This document shows, piece after piece, positions 26,422-35,047 of a stretch of DNA of 59,904 bases. A program made the translations under genes and the position numbers. Position 1 is the stretch's first letter; the number at the start of each line of letters is the position of its first letter. The DNA comes from Hespellia sp. (GTDB lineage Bacteria; Bacillota; Clostridia; Lachnospirales; Lachnospiraceae). The stretch lies in NCBI GenBank assembly GCA_028689735.1, contig JAQVCP010000016.1:1-59904 (forward strand), written 5' to 3'. Below the pieces are notes generated by a model that worked only from the letters and a program-made list of their open reading frames with translations, was not told the origin of the DNA and did no database searches.

Positions 26422-26625
26422 ATGAACAGAGGTACAGTAAAATGGTTTAACGCACAAAAAGGATTTGGATTTATTACAAACGCTGATGGTGGAGAAGATG
26501 TATTCGTACACTTTTCAGGAATCGCTGCTGAAGGCTTTAAGTCTTTAGAGGAAAACCAGGAAGTAACATTTGACATCACTGAAGGCAATCGTGGTCCTCA
26601 GGCTGTTAACGTTTGTTTAGCATAG
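26422..26625 (+). CDS. Cold-shock protein (CspA family)
   Basis: A 67-residue single cold-shock domain that binds single-stranded nucleic acid. The RNP1 motif KGFGFITN and RNP2 motif VFVHFSGI are intact, and the start [16 protein letters not shown] is canonical. A TAGGAGG site precedes the ATG. It is monocistronic, with a strong promoter, a long leader and its own terminator at 26654. Confidence 0.96.
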   Translation: MNRGTVKWFNAQKGFGFITNADGGEDVFVHFSGIAAEGFKSLEENQEVTFDITEGNRGPQAVNVCLA

Positions 26626-26653
26626 TTTGAATATCTAACGAACCAGAGAAGAG

Positions 26654-26683
26654 AGTCATCGCAGAAATGCGGTGGCTTTTTTT
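26654..26683 (+). terminator. Intrinsic terminator of the cold-shock gene
   Basis: Stem AGTCATCGCA / TGCGGTGGCT closed by a GAAA tetraloop and followed by T6-T7. The repeat region starts within about 70 bases behind it. Confidence 0.9.
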
Positions 26684-26751
26684 ATGTAGTGCGACAGCCA
26701 CGTTCTGGTCTTGGGAGGACCGCGGAGCGCGGTCGCCCATCTTGTGAAAAT

Positions 26752-27307
26752 CCACTTTTTTAATGCAATAGGGGTGTTTCTCACTTACTTCTGTTTCTCC
26801 CCGTCTTTCAGTAACTAATTTGCTAGTTTCTTACCCTCTCGGCGGGGTGTTTCCCACTCATTTCTGTTTCTCCCCGCCGATCCTCTAACCAACATGCCAG
26901 ATTGATACCCTCCCGGCGGGGTATTTCCCACTTACTTCAGTTTCTCCCCGCCGATCCTCTAACCAACTTGCCAGATTGGTACCCTCCCGGCGGGGTGTTT
27001 CTCACTTACTTCAGTTTCTCCCCGCCTTTTCTCTAACCAACATGCCAGATTGATGCCCTTCCGGCGGGGTATTTCCCACTCATTTCTGTTTCTCCCCGCC
27101 TTTCAACTAACTAACTTGCCGCTTTTCACCCTCTCTGGCGGGATACTTCTCACTTTTCCCGTCAGGTAGACAGGGAGCATATCAATGAGTGCGACAGCCC
27201 CATTACATAAAAACCCTCCGGGGGATGCGCACTACGCACAAATGGAATATGGTCACTGGGGTGACCGCGCTTCGGCGCGAGAGTTTCGCAGGCGAAACTC
27301 TATGTTC
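26752..27307 (+). repeat. 74-bp tandem repeat element, copy 1
   Basis: A 556-bp element that recurs inverted at 31775-32482. Five full units start at 26771, 26844, 26918, 26992 and 27066 (73 or 74 bp each) with a partial sixth from 27140. Each unit pairs GGCGGGG with CCCCGCC-type arms. The left edge carries CCACTTTTTT and AATAGGGGTG; at the other end stands CCCCATTACATAAAAA (27198-27213), the inverted counterpart. After this come three tetraloop hairpins in a row (27251-27300). No protein-coding gene is supported; the short open frame at 27185 is most likely incidental. The element type is not known to me. Confidence 0.85.
27251..27300 (+). repeat. Three consecutive tetraloop hairpins (end module of repeat element copy 1)
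   Basis: GGTCAC-TGGG-GTGACC (27251-27266), CGCGC-TTCG-GCGCG (27266-27279) and GAGTTTCG-CAGG-CGAAACTC (27281-27300). The first two are kept in copy 2; the third is degraded there. Confidence 0.8.
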
Positions 27308-27411
27308 TTTCTGTGTGAAAATGTTCTGCGGATTTATTCTCTCGAAAAAAAGCAAAGTGATTTCGGATATAGAATGTTAACCTTCAAATGTTAACTTGAA
27401 TCCATAAAAGG

Positions 27412-27455
27412 TTGACAAATGAAATGTTAACTGATAAACTGATTAGAGTTAACAA
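27412..27455 (+). promoter_or_regulatory. bioY promoter with BirA-type operator
   Basis: TTGACA (27412-27417), a 17-base spacer and TAAACT (27435-27440). An inverted repeat TGTTAAC (27425-27431) / GTTAACA (27448-27454), 16 bases apart, overlaps the -10 box. It matches the Firmicute BirA site pattern TTGTTAAC...GTTAACAA. Two more TGTTAAC half-sites lie upstream at about 27374 and 27389 in direct orientation. Confidence 0.75.
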
Positions 27456-27471
27456 CTAGGAGGAGAAGAAT

Positions 27472-28017
27472 ATGAAGACAAAAGATATGGTATTAACAGG
27501 TATGCTCACGGCGGTACTGGCGGTGCTCTCAATTATCCAGATTCCAATGCCATCCGGTGTGCCGATTACATTACAGACATTTGCAGTGGCTCTCTGCGGG
27601 TACGTGCTTGGTAGTAAAAGGGGAACAATTTCCGTGATTTTATATGTATTGATTGGTGCGGTCGGCGTTCCGGTATTTGCCGGAATGACAGGCGGATTTG
27701 CAGCGTTGGTTGGTGCCACAGGGGGATTTTTGTTTGGATTTATCCCAATGGCATTTCTCGTAGGACTTGGAGTCAGAAGTAAGCATAAAGTGCTCTCCGT
27801 TATCTGGGGAGTTGCAGGACTTGCAGTGTGCCATGTCTTTGGCGTGATTCAGTTTTCTATTGTCACAGGTACTGGACTTGCAGCGTCATTTGCAATGGCA
27901 TCCGCTCCATATCTCATTAAAGATGTCTTATCGGTGATTGGTGCAGCTGTGGTGGCAGTGGCAGTGAGAAAAGGACTGGCAGGAGCAAATCTGATGAGCA
28001 GCGAACAGGCGGCCTAA
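27472..28017 (+). CDS. bioY: Biotin transporter BioY (ECF S component)
   Basis: A 181-residue, six-helix substrate-binding subunit for biotin. The signature segments are clear: IPMPSGVPITLQTFAVALCG near residues 24-43, then VLIGAVGVPVFAGMTGGFAA with GPT-like GATGGFLFGF near residue 84. An AGGAGGAG site precedes the ATG. The BirA-type operator over its promoter supports control by biotin. No ecfT/ecfA genes are adjacent, so it probably uses a shared module encoded elsewhere, or works alone. Confidence 0.95.
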   Translation: MKTKDMVLTGMLTAVLAVLSIIQIPMPSGVPITLQTFAVALCGYVLGSKRGTISVILYVLIGAVGVPVFAGMTGGFAALVGATGGFLFGFIPMAFLVGLGVRSKHKVLSVIWGVAGLAVCHVFGVIQFSIVTGTGLAASFAMASAPYLIKDVLSVIGAAVVAVAVRKGLAGANLMSSEQAA

Positions 28018-28018
28018 A

Positions 28019-28046
28019 AGCAGATTGCGAATATCCGTTTTGACTG
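28019..28046 (+). repeat. Short dispersed repeat, copy 1
   Basis: AGCAGATTGCGAATATCCGT followed by TTTGACTG. A near-identical copy (GCGGAT instead of GCAGAT, TTTAACTG end) lies at 30721-30748. Both can fold as a weak 5-bp stem-loop followed by TTTT. Confidence 0.65.
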
Positions 28047-28087
28047 AAGAAATTAAGAAGAAATTAAAAAGAAATGAGAAAAATGAT

Positions 28088-28507
28088 ATGGATCAAAAGG
28101 AAATCAGACTCCGCGGCCATCATCTGATCTGCACTGGATTGTTTGTGGGGGAAGGCTACAGTGATAGATTTTCCGGCAACATGAGCAGGGTGATCAGAAC
28201 AATGAAAGAAGAAAATCCGGTGGTGGAGCTGGTAAGCAGCCCGGATCATATCTGTCGGGCCTGCCCGAAGCTTGAGGCGCAGCAGGAAGAAGGAAAGTCC
28301 TGTAAGCTTGACGAGGTGGCAAAAAAGGATGAATATTTGCTGCATTTACTTGCGTTTAGACCGGGATATAAGGACACATACCGCAATATTATTGGCGCAG
28401 TGAAAGACAGAATCACAGAAGAGATTTTTCTGGAATGCTGTGGAAAATGCAGCTGGCTGGAAAAAGGATTGTGCAGTTATGAAAAATATCTGGAGGGATT
28501 GAAGTGA
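28088..28507 (+). CDS. DUF1284 domain protein
   Basis: A 139-residue protein beginning MDQKEIRLRGHHLICTGLFV, the typical DUF1284 start (RxHHxxC). Cysteines group as CRACP near residue 57 and CCGKCSW near 119, which suggests metal or iron-sulfur binding; biochemical function is unknown. The start at 28088 is chosen by homology to the family; the longer frame from 28025 begins inside the dispersed repeat. The ribosome site is weak. It follows bioY by about 70 bases. Confidence 0.8.
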   Translation: MDQKEIRLRGHHLICTGLFVGEGYSDRFSGNMSRVIRTMKEENPVVELVSSPDHICRACPKLEAQQEEGKSCKLDEVAKKDEYLLHLLAFRPGYKDTYRNIIGAVKDRITEEIFLECCGKCSWLEKGLCSYEKYLEGLK

Positions 28508-28577
28508 ATCGTTGGATTCCTTCTAAACAGCCAGGGGGAAATCCCTGAACTCACCCAAACAGACAAATAGAAAGAAT

Positions 28578-28640
28578 AAGAACCGACTCCCAAAAGTTTG
28601 ATTACACAAAATCTAACGATTGGAAGTCGGTTCTTTCTGT
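28578..28640. terminator. Bidirectional terminator between the DUF1284 and EamA genes
   Basis: AAGAACCGACT (28578-28588) pairs with AGTCGGTTCTT (28625-28635), with further pairing of CCAA with TTGG inside, followed by TCT. It serves the two convergent genes. Confidence 0.8.
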
Positions 28641-28650
28641 CCGGGGTATT

Positions 28651-29505
28651 TTATTCTGTTTTTTGATTGTGGAGGAACATTACGATGGATGTTCCAATGA
28701 TGATGGCATAACCAATAAAGCTGTACACATCCGGCACCTGTCCAAGGATGAAGAAGGAGAGCAGCGTGGCGAAAATAATCTGCGAGTAGTCATAGATTGA
28801 AATTTCCCGCCCCGGAGCAAAGGTATAGGCGGCAGTGATCGAAAACTGTCCGCCGGATGCGGCAAGTCCTGCCCCCAGCAGGAAAAGAATCTGCTGCATT
28901 GTCATTGGCGTGTAGTGAAAGAGCATATAGGGCAATGTGACCAGGCAGGAAAATGTGGAGAAGCAAAAGACGATAATCGGTCCCTTGACTCCGCGGTTCC
29001 CCAGCAGCCGGACAAAAGTGTAGGCGATACCGGCGCCAAGTCCGCCGCAGGCACCGATGATAGCCGGAAGGACACTCATGTTAAATCCCGGCTTGATAAC
29101 GAACAGACTTCCGATAAATGCAAAGACAACACAAACTCCCTGAAACGGTGTCACCTTTTCCTTTAATATAAAGAAAGAAAAGATGATAACGAAGAACGGA
29201 GAAAGCTTATTGAGCATGGATGCATCGGATACCACAAGGTGGTCAACGGCATAAAAATTGCAGAGGATACCAATAGTTCCAAAAGCCGAACGCAGAAACA
29301 GCGGGAGCCAGCTTTCCCTTTCCACCTTTAGTGAAATACAATTTCTGCGGATCACAATAAAAGCGAAAATCAAAGCAACAAAATTCCGGAAAAAACTTTT
29401 CTGGATGGATGGCAGATCGCCGCTGAGCCGGACGAAGATATTCATCAGCGCAAAGCAGAAAGCGGAACAGATGATTAAAAGGATTCCTTTATTTTTCTTA
29501 GACAT
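28651..29505 (-). CDS. EamA/DMT family transporter
   Basis: A 284-residue membrane protein with ten predicted helices in two EamA halves (first half starts LLIICSAFCFALMNIFVRLS; the second after PAIIGACGGLGAGIAYTFVR). This is the drug/metabolite transporter layout; members export amino acids or other small metabolites, and the substrate here is unknown. A GGAG site lies 11 bases before the ATG at 29505; an in-frame ATG at 29520 lacks one. Convergent with the DUF1284 gene and divergent from nfo. Confidence 0.87.
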   Translation of the reverse strand: MSKKNKGILLIICSAFCFALMNIFVRLSGDLPSIQKSFFRNFVALIFAFIVIRRNCISLKVERESWLPLFLRSAFGTIGILCNFYAVDHLVVSDASMLNKLSPFFVIIFSFFILKEKVTPFQGVCVVFAFIGSLFVIKPGFNMSVLPAIIGACGGLGAGIAYTFVRLLGNRGVKGPIIVFCFSTFSCLVTLPYMLFHYTPMTMQQILFLLGAGLAASGGQFSITAAYTFAPGREISIYDYSQIIFATLLSFFILGQVPDVYSFIGYAIIIGTSIVMFLHNQKTE

Positions 29506-29763
29506 AGTATAGTACTCCATTTCTGTGAGAGTTTATTTGGTGTAAGTAAATGTTCAAGTTACTACCCTTAAGTATCTAATTATAGCGAAAAACGAGAAAA
29601 AAACAAGGACGTCAGTTGACAGTCCGGGGTTTGTACAACAAAAAGTACAGCAGAAAACTGCATTTGTGGTACAATATGGAAAGACAATACCATGTTTTGT
29701 GCAGCGAATCGGATTCCCGAAAGCAGCAGGACAACAGAATTCAAATAAAGGAGTATATCAGTT

Positions 29764-30597
29764 ATGTTAAATATAGGAGCACATTTATCATCCTCCAGAG
29801 GATTTCTTGCGATGGGAAAAGAGGCAGTGTCCATTGGAGCAAATACATTTCAGTTTTTTACAAGAAATCCAAGAGGGAGCAAGGCGAAGGCCATTGATCC
29901 TGCCGATGCCCAGGCATTGGTGGAATATATGAAGGAACATGAATTTGTGAAGATTCTTGCACATGCGCCGTATACGCTGAATCCCTGTTCGGCAAAAGAA
30001 GAGACCAGGGAGTTTGCACATTTGACGATGAAGGATGATCTGGAACGCATGGAATATGTACCGGGGAATCTCTACAATTTCCATCCGGGAAGTCATGTAG
30101 GGCAGGGCAGTGAAGAAGGTGTGCGGCTCATCACCAAGATGCTGAATGAAATTCTAACCGAAGAACAGACGACGACTGTTTTATTGGAGACAATGTCAGG
30201 AAAAGGTACGGAGGTCGGACGGAATTTTGAGGAGCTAAGGAGTATTCTCGATGGCGTAGAACTTACTCATAAGATGGGCGTCTGCCTGGATACCTGCCAT
30301 GTCTACGATGCAGGGTATGATATCGTGAATCATCTGGACGAAGTGGTGGAAGAGTTTGACCGGGTGGTTGGTCTTGACAGGCTGAAGGCAATTCATATCA
30401 ATGACAGTAAGAATCCATTTGAGAGCCACAAGGACCGCCATGAAAAGATCGGAGAGGGAAGTATCGGACTGGAGGCAATGACGAGAATCGTCAGCCACCC
30501 GAAGCTGCGAAGCCTGCCATTCTTTCTTGAAACCCCCAATGAACTGCCGGGGTACAAAAAAGAAATAGAACTGCTTCGGGCGTGTCAGACACAATAG
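29764..30597 (+). CDS. nfo: Endonuclease IV (AP endonuclease)
   Basis: Base-excision repair enzyme that cuts DNA at abasic sites using a trinuclear zinc centre. The 277-residue length is normal. Typical metal-ligand segments: [20 protein letters not shown] at the start, [11 protein letters not shown] near 106, [14 protein letters not shown] near 140, [13 protein letters not shown] near 178, [20 protein letters not shown] near 215 and FFLETPN near the end. It is monocistronic; a TACAAT box at 29670 may be its -10 element. Confidence 0.96.
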   Translation: MLNIGAHLSSSRGFLAMGKEAVSIGANTFQFFTRNPRGSKAKAIDPADAQALVEYMKEHEFVKILAHAPYTLNPCSAKEETREFAHLTMKDDLERMEYVPGNLYNFHPGSHVGQGSEEGVRLITKMLNEILTEEQTTTVLLETMSGKGTEVGRNFEELRSILDGVELTHKMGVCLDTCHVYDAGYDIVNHLDEVVEEFDRVVGLDRLKAIHINDSKNPFESHKDRHEKIGEGSIGLEAMTRIVSHPKLRSLPFFLETPNELPGYKKEIELLRACQTQ

Positions 30598-30720
30598 CTC
30601 TACAAAAGATGCTGCGTAAGGATACGAGGGAGGAACTTAAAAACTTAGGATATTCTTTCGTATTTAGACAAAAAATGTTCACAGTTCTATGATAAACTTT
30701 AACCTCATCAAGGAAGTAGC

Positions 30721-30748
30721 AAAGCGGATTGCGAATATCCGTTTTAAC
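30721..30748 (+). repeat. Short dispersed repeat, copy 2
   Basis: GCGGATTGCGAATATCCGTT with TTAACTG behind it; here the stem CGGAT / ATCCG is perfect. See the copy at 28019. The rest of 30598-30881 holds no gene that I can support. Confidence 0.65.
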
Positions 30749-30881
30749 TGCACCGACATGTTTACAATACACTGGTGCACTGACAGGAAAGAGGATGCAT
30801 AAAGTAAAGTTCTATATTTGGAATGTCTCTGATAAACTGCCGCTGAGTGTGAGCCAAGGTATAGGAAAGAGGAGGAGTATT

Positions 30882-31745
30882 ATGTCAAAAATAAATTGCC
30901 CGGATTGCGGAAAACGAATAGATATACTGGAGGACGACTGCCCGTTTTGTGGCTTTGATGTCCTTTCGTACTTTGATGATATGGAAGCAGGGGATACCCC
31001 GAAGCAGGCTGCCAAAAGAAATGGTGCCAGAGTAAGCCGCCGTCAGGATGACTTTGATGATTATGATGATGACTACTATGACGATGACGACTACGACGAT
31101 AGTGACTATGATGATGATTATGACGACTACGACGATAGTGACTACGATGATGATTACGACGACTATGACGATAGTGACTATTATGACGACTACGACGATG
31201 ATGACGAGGGGTATTCCCGCTCAGGAAGACCAAGAACCAGAACAAAGACGAAATATAAAAAGCGTCCGGGAAGCAAAAAAAAGAAAAAAGGAAAAGGACT
31301 TCCTGCCGCAAGAAAGAAGAGCCGTACTCTTCCGGGCGGAAGAAGACGCAAAAAAGAGAGAAGCTTCTGGCCGTTAAAACTGGTTATCACACTAATTATT
31401 ATAGCGGCAATTGCAGCTGCAGGCTTTATCGGCTATCAAAAATACGGAGATACCATAAAGGAAAAGATAAATTATATCATGGATAATTACCGGATTGAAA
31501 AGGTGGATGGAAACAAAGATACAACAACCGATACTACCACCAATGGTACAAGTGGCACAGACACAAATACAGATACAAACACAGATACGACAGGTGGCGC
31601 GGGCTCTGAAAATACAGATCCCGGTTATGATTCTGGGGCAGATACAAGTACACCGGAGGAACCACCAGTCGATGAACCAGCACCCGATGACGGAGCATCC
31701 GGCAGCGGTGCGGATGAAGGGACAACCGGAGAAGGCGCAGAGTGA
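30882..31745 (+). CDS. Zinc-ribbon, single-pass membrane protein with Asp/Tyr repeats
   Basis: A 287-residue protein of unknown function with a clear modular layout: an N-terminal zinc ribbon (CPDCGKRI...CPFCGFD, residues 6-26), an acidic tract of about 50 residues built from DDYDD and SDYDD repeats (about 55-108), a basic Lys/Arg-rich tract (about 115-160), one membrane helix (LVITLIIIAAIAAAGFIGY, about 167-185) and an extracellular Thr/Asp/Pro-rich tail. The zinc-ribbon-then-helix plan is common in Firmicute membrane proteins. A GAGGAGGAG site fixes the start at 30882. It stops 30 bases before repeat element copy 2. Confidence 0.75.
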   Translation: MSKINCPDCGKRIDILEDDCPFCGFDVLSYFDDMEAGDTPKQAAKRNGARVSRRQDDFDDYDDDYYDDDDYDDSDYDDDYDDYDDSDYDDDYDDYDDSDYYDDYDDDDEGYSRSGRPRTRTKTKYKKRPGSKKKKKGKGLPAARKKSRTLPGGRRRKKERSFWPLKLVITLIIIAAIAAAGFIGYQKYGDTIKEKINYIMDNYRIEKVDGNKDTTTDTTTNGTSGTDTNTDTNTDTTGGAGSENTDPGYDSGADTSTPEEPPVDEPAPDDGASGSGADEGTTGEGAE

Positions 31746-31774
31746 GTCTCCTGATACTGGAATCCCAGAGACAA

Positions 31775-32482
31775 GAACAAAGAGTTTCCCTGCGAAATTC
31801 GCGCGCCGAAGCGCGGTCACCCCAGTGACCATATTCCATTTGTGCGTAGTGCTGCGCATCCCCCGGAGGGTTTTTATGTAATGGGGCTGTCGCACTCATT
31901 GAACTGCTCCCTGTCTACTTGACGGGAAAAGTGAGAAGTATCCCGCCAGAGAGGGTGAAAAGCGGCAAGTTAGTTAGTTGAAAGGCGGGGAGAAACAGAA
32001 ATGAGTGGGAAACACCCCGCCGGGAGGGTATCAATCTGGCAAGTTGGTTAGAGGAAAGGCGGGGAGAAACTGAAGTAAGTGGGAAATACCCCGCCGGGAG
32101 GGTATCAATCTGGCAAGTTGGTTAGAGGAAAGGCGGGGAGAAACTGAAGTAAGTGGGAAATACCCCGCCGGGAGGGTATCAATCTGGCAAGTTAGTTAGT
32201 TGAAAGGCGGGGAGAAACTGAAGTGAGTGGGAAACACCCCGCTGGCAGGGCATCAATCTGACAAGTTGGTTAGCGGAACGACGGGGAGAAACACAAGTAA
32301 GTGGGAAATACCCCGCCAGGAGGGTAAGAAACTAGCTAATTAGTTACTGAAAGGCGGGAAGAAACAGAAGTGAGTGGGAAACACCCCGCCGAGAGGGTAT
32401 TAATCTGGCAAGTCGGTTACAGGAAAGACGGGGAGAAACACAAGTAAGTGAGAAACACCCCTATTACATAAAAAAGTGGCTT
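31775..32482 (-). repeat. 74-bp tandem repeat element, copy 2 (inverted)
   Basis: A 708-bp inverted copy of the element at 26752. Unit borders on the plus strand (last C of CCCC) fall at 32018, 32092, 32166, 32240, 32314, 32387 and 32461, after a divergent partial unit ending at 31944, so it has about seven units against five in copy 1; the 152-bp length difference equals two units. Near its ends stand TTTTTATGTAATGGGG (31870-31885) and CCCCTATTACATAAAAAA (32458-32475), an inverted pair. The outer module carries the first two tetraloop hairpins. No gene is supported inside. Confidence 0.85.
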
Positions 32483-32517
32483 ATGAGTAATGAACGATTT
32501 ACTCATAAGCCACTTTT
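32472..32517 (-). terminator. Terminator of the asnS-asnA operon
   Basis: Perfect 19-bp stem AAAAGTGGCTTATGAGTAA / TTACTCATAAGCCACTTTT with an 8-base loop. Read on the minus strand it is followed by TTTTTTATG. The T-run is also the edge of the repeat element. Confidence 0.92.
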
Positions 32518-32588
32518 AAAATGCGCTGGATGTAATAAAAACACAAAAACAGTCACAAAACAATCACATCATCACCCGCTGCAAAAAC

Positions 32589-33599
32589 CTACAGCAGATG
32601 AATTCCGGCTGCTTCCGCTTTCTCGCAGATATCTGCAGGCCAGGTAGAAGACTGCACTTCCCCGATATGTGCCTTGCGCAGATAGAACATACAGATACGA
32701 GACTGTCCGATTCCCCCACCGACTGTGTAAGGAAGCTCTCCGGCAAGCAGCGCCTTCTGGAATGGAAGGTTTGCACGCTCTGGGCAGCCTGCGATATCAA
32801 GCTGACGTGTCAGCGCCTCTTCATCCACACGGATTCCCATAGAAGACAATTCCAGTGCGATGTCAAGAACCGGATAGTAAACGATGATATCACCGTTGAG
32901 TTCCCAGTCATCATAGTCAGGGGCACGTCCGTCATGCCGCTCACCGGATGCAAGCACACCGCCGATCTTCATAATAAAGACAGCACCATTTTCCTTGGCA
33001 ATCGCGTATTCTCGCTCCTTGGAAGTAAGTGCAGGATACCGATCCTCCAACTCCTGGGAAGTGATAAACGTAATCTCTTCCGGAAGGAAACAGTCTACGT
33101 ACTGGTAATGGTTTGCGATATATTTCTCTGTGACACGAAGTGCTTCATACACTGATTTTACGATAGAAATCAAAGTGTCGGTGTTGCGGTCCTCCTTGCC
33201 GATGATCTTCTCCCAATCCCACTGATCCACATAAATAGAATGGATATTGTCGGTGTCTTCATCCCGGCGGATAGCGCTCATATCAGTGTAAAGCCCCTCG
33301 CCAATCTCAAATCCGTAGCGGGCAAGTGCCATACGTTTCCATTTGGCAAGAGAGTGGACAATCTCCATCCGCTGTCCGCGCTGTTCCTTTACGCCGAAGG
33401 AAACCGGACGTTCTACACCGTTCAGGTTATCATTCAGTCCGGACTCCGGTGCAACGAAGAGCGGAGCAGACACACGCTGAAGATTCAACTGTGTTGCAAG
33501 CTCCCGCTGGAAAAAATCCTTTACTTTTTTGATTGCAATTTCTGTATCTTTGATTCCAAGGGAAGATACGTACCCTTCTGGAATATCAATATGACTCAT
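32589..33599 (-). CDS. asnA: Aspartate-ammonia ligase (asparagine synthetase A)
   Basis: Makes asparagine from aspartate, ammonia and ATP. The 336-residue length and the sequence match AsnA: LNLQRVSAPLFVAPESGLND near residue 37, VHSLAKWKRMALARYGFEIG near 81, DEDTDNIHSIYVDQWDWEKI near 113 and GGGIGQSRICMFYL near 295. A TAGGAGG site precedes the ATG. Only 10 bases separate it from asnS upstream, so the two form an operon that makes asparagine and charges it to tRNA. Confidence 0.96.
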   Translation of the reverse strand: MSHIDIPEGYVSSLGIKDTEIAIKKVKDFFQRELATQLNLQRVSAPLFVAPESGLNDNLNGVERPVSFGVKEQRGQRMEIVHSLAKWKRMALARYGFEIGEGLYTDMSAIRRDEDTDNIHSIYVDQWDWEKIIGKEDRNTDTLISIVKSVYEALRVTEKYIANHYQYVDCFLPEEITFITSQELEDRYPALTSKEREYAIAKENGAVFIMKIGGVLASGERHDGRAPDYDDWELNGDIIVYYPVLDIALELSSMGIRVDEEALTRQLDIAGCPERANLPFQKALLAGELPYTVGGGIGQSRICMFYLRKAHIGEVQSSTWPADICEKAEAAGIHLL

Positions 33600-33609
33600 G
33601 GTCTACCTC

Positions 33610-35001
33610 CTATAATTCACAGTTGTTGACAGTTCTCGGGAATGGCACAACGTCACGGATATTTGACATACCTGTCAGATACATGACGCAGCGCTCAAAT
33701 CCAAGACCAAATCCGGCGTGTCTTGCACTTCCGTATTTTCTGAGGTCAAGGTAGAACTTGTAGTCATCTGCATTCAAGTTACATTCTTCCATACGCTTTG
33801 TCAGAAGCTCTAAGTTATCCTCGCGCTGGCTTCCGCCGATGATCTCGCCGATGCCCGGAACCAGACAGTCCACAGCGGCAACAGTCTTGCCATCTTCGTT
33901 CAGCTTCATATAGAAAGCTTTGATTTCCTTTGGATAGTCCGTTACAAAAACAGGACGCTTGTAAACCTGTTCGGTCAGATAACGCTCATGCTCTGTCTGC
34001 AGATCACATCCCCAGGATACCTTATAATCAAATTTATCGTTGTTCTTTTCCAGAATCTCAATGGCCTCGGTATAAGTGACTCTTGCAAATTCAGAAGTGG
34101 CCACGTGCTTCAAACGGTCGATCAGACCCTTGTCAACAAATTTGTTGAAGAACTCCATCTCTTCCGGAGCGTTCTCCAGCACATAATTGATGATGTACTT
34201 CAGCATCGCCTCAGCCAGCATCATGTCATCCTCCAGATCGGCAAATGCAATCTCAGGCTCAATCATCCAGAATTCAGCGGCATGTCTTGTGGTGTTGGAA
34301 TTCTCAGCGCGGAAGGTCGGTCCGAAGGTGTAAATGTTACGGAACGCCATAGCGTAAGTCTCACCGTTGAGCTGTCCGCTTACAGTCAGGTTCGTCGGTT
34401 TGCCGAAGAAATCCTGTGTGAAATCAATGTGCCCGTCCGTGGTGTGCGGAACGTTGTTCAAATCCAGAGTCGTAACCTGGAACATCTCACCCGCTCCCTC
34501 CGCATCGCTGGAAGTAATCAGTGGTGTGTGCACATAGACAAAATCACGCTCCATGAAAAAGCTGTGAATCGCATAGGCAATCAGAGAACGCACACGGAAA
34601 ACTGCCTGGAAGGTATTCGTACGTGGGCGAAGATGAGAAATCGTACGAAGGTACTCAAAAGAGTGACGCTTTTTCTGCAGCGGATAATCCGGTGCAGAGG
34701 TCCCCTCAATCTCAATCTTCTCTGCCTGAATCTCAAATGGCTGCTTGGCATTCGGCGTAGCGGTCAGGACACCAGTGACGATAACTGCTGCGCCAACATT
34801 TAACTTATTAATCTCCTGGAAATTCTCCAGCTTGTCTGCATACACGATCTGCAGCGGCTCAAAAAATGTTCCGTCAGATACAACTAAAAATCCAAAAGTC
34901 TTAGAATCGCGGATGCTGCGAAGCCAACCCCCAACAGTGACTTCCTTCCCAAGATAGGATTCCTGATTCCGAAATAAATCTTTGATGTTCGTTAATTGCA
35001 T
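33610..35001 (-). CDS. asnS: Asparaginyl-tRNA synthetase
   Basis: Class II synthetase of 463 residues. The N-terminal OB-fold anticodon-binding domain covers about residues 1-105 ([20 protein letters not shown]), and the catalytic domain has motif 2 in [20 protein letters not shown] (about 230-250) and motif 3 in [15 protein letters not shown] near the end. The FRAENSNT form with the ensuing residues fits AsnRS rather than AspRS. It is the first gene of the asnS-asnA operon, with a sigma-A promoter at 35048-35076. Confidence 0.96.
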   Translation of the reverse strand: MQLTNIKDLFRNQESYLGKEVTVGGWLRSIRDSKTFGFLVVSDGTFFEPLQIVYADKLENFQEINKLNVGAAVIVTGVLTATPNAKQPFEIQAEKIEIEGTSAPDYPLQKKRHSFEYLRTISHLRPRTNTFQAVFRVRSLIAYAIHSFFMERDFVYVHTPLITSSDAEGAGEMFQVTTLDLNNVPHTTDGHIDFTQDFFGKPTNLTVSGQLNGETYAMAFRNIYTFGPTFRAENSNTTRHAAEFWMIEPEIAFADLEDDMMLAEAMLKYIINYVLENAPEEMEFFNKFVDKGLIDRLKHVATSEFARVTYTEAIEILEKNNDKFDYKVSWGCDLQTEHERYLTEQVYKRPVFVTDYPKEIKAFYMKLNEDGKTVAAVDCLVPGIGEIIGGSQREDNLELLTKRMEECNLNADDYKFYLDLRKYGSARHAGFGLGFERCVMYLTGMSNIRDVVPFPRTVNNCEL

Positions 35002-35047
35002 TTCTTTCTACCTCTTTCCAATGTTATGATATGACATACATGCCAAT

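Noticed and set aside
26771-27170. CRISPR array
   Set aside because: Units repeat over their whole 74-bp length without unique spacers, and no cas gene is near.
27185-27394. 69-residue protein beginning MSATAPLHKNPPGD
   Set aside because: It runs through perfect DNA hairpins, has no ribosome site and its two copies diverge after a frameshift; conservation is explained by the repeat element.
31048-31377. Second gene in another frame of the Asp/Tyr repeat region
   Set aside because: Met/Thr-only sequence is the shadow of GAT/GAC repeats in the true frame.
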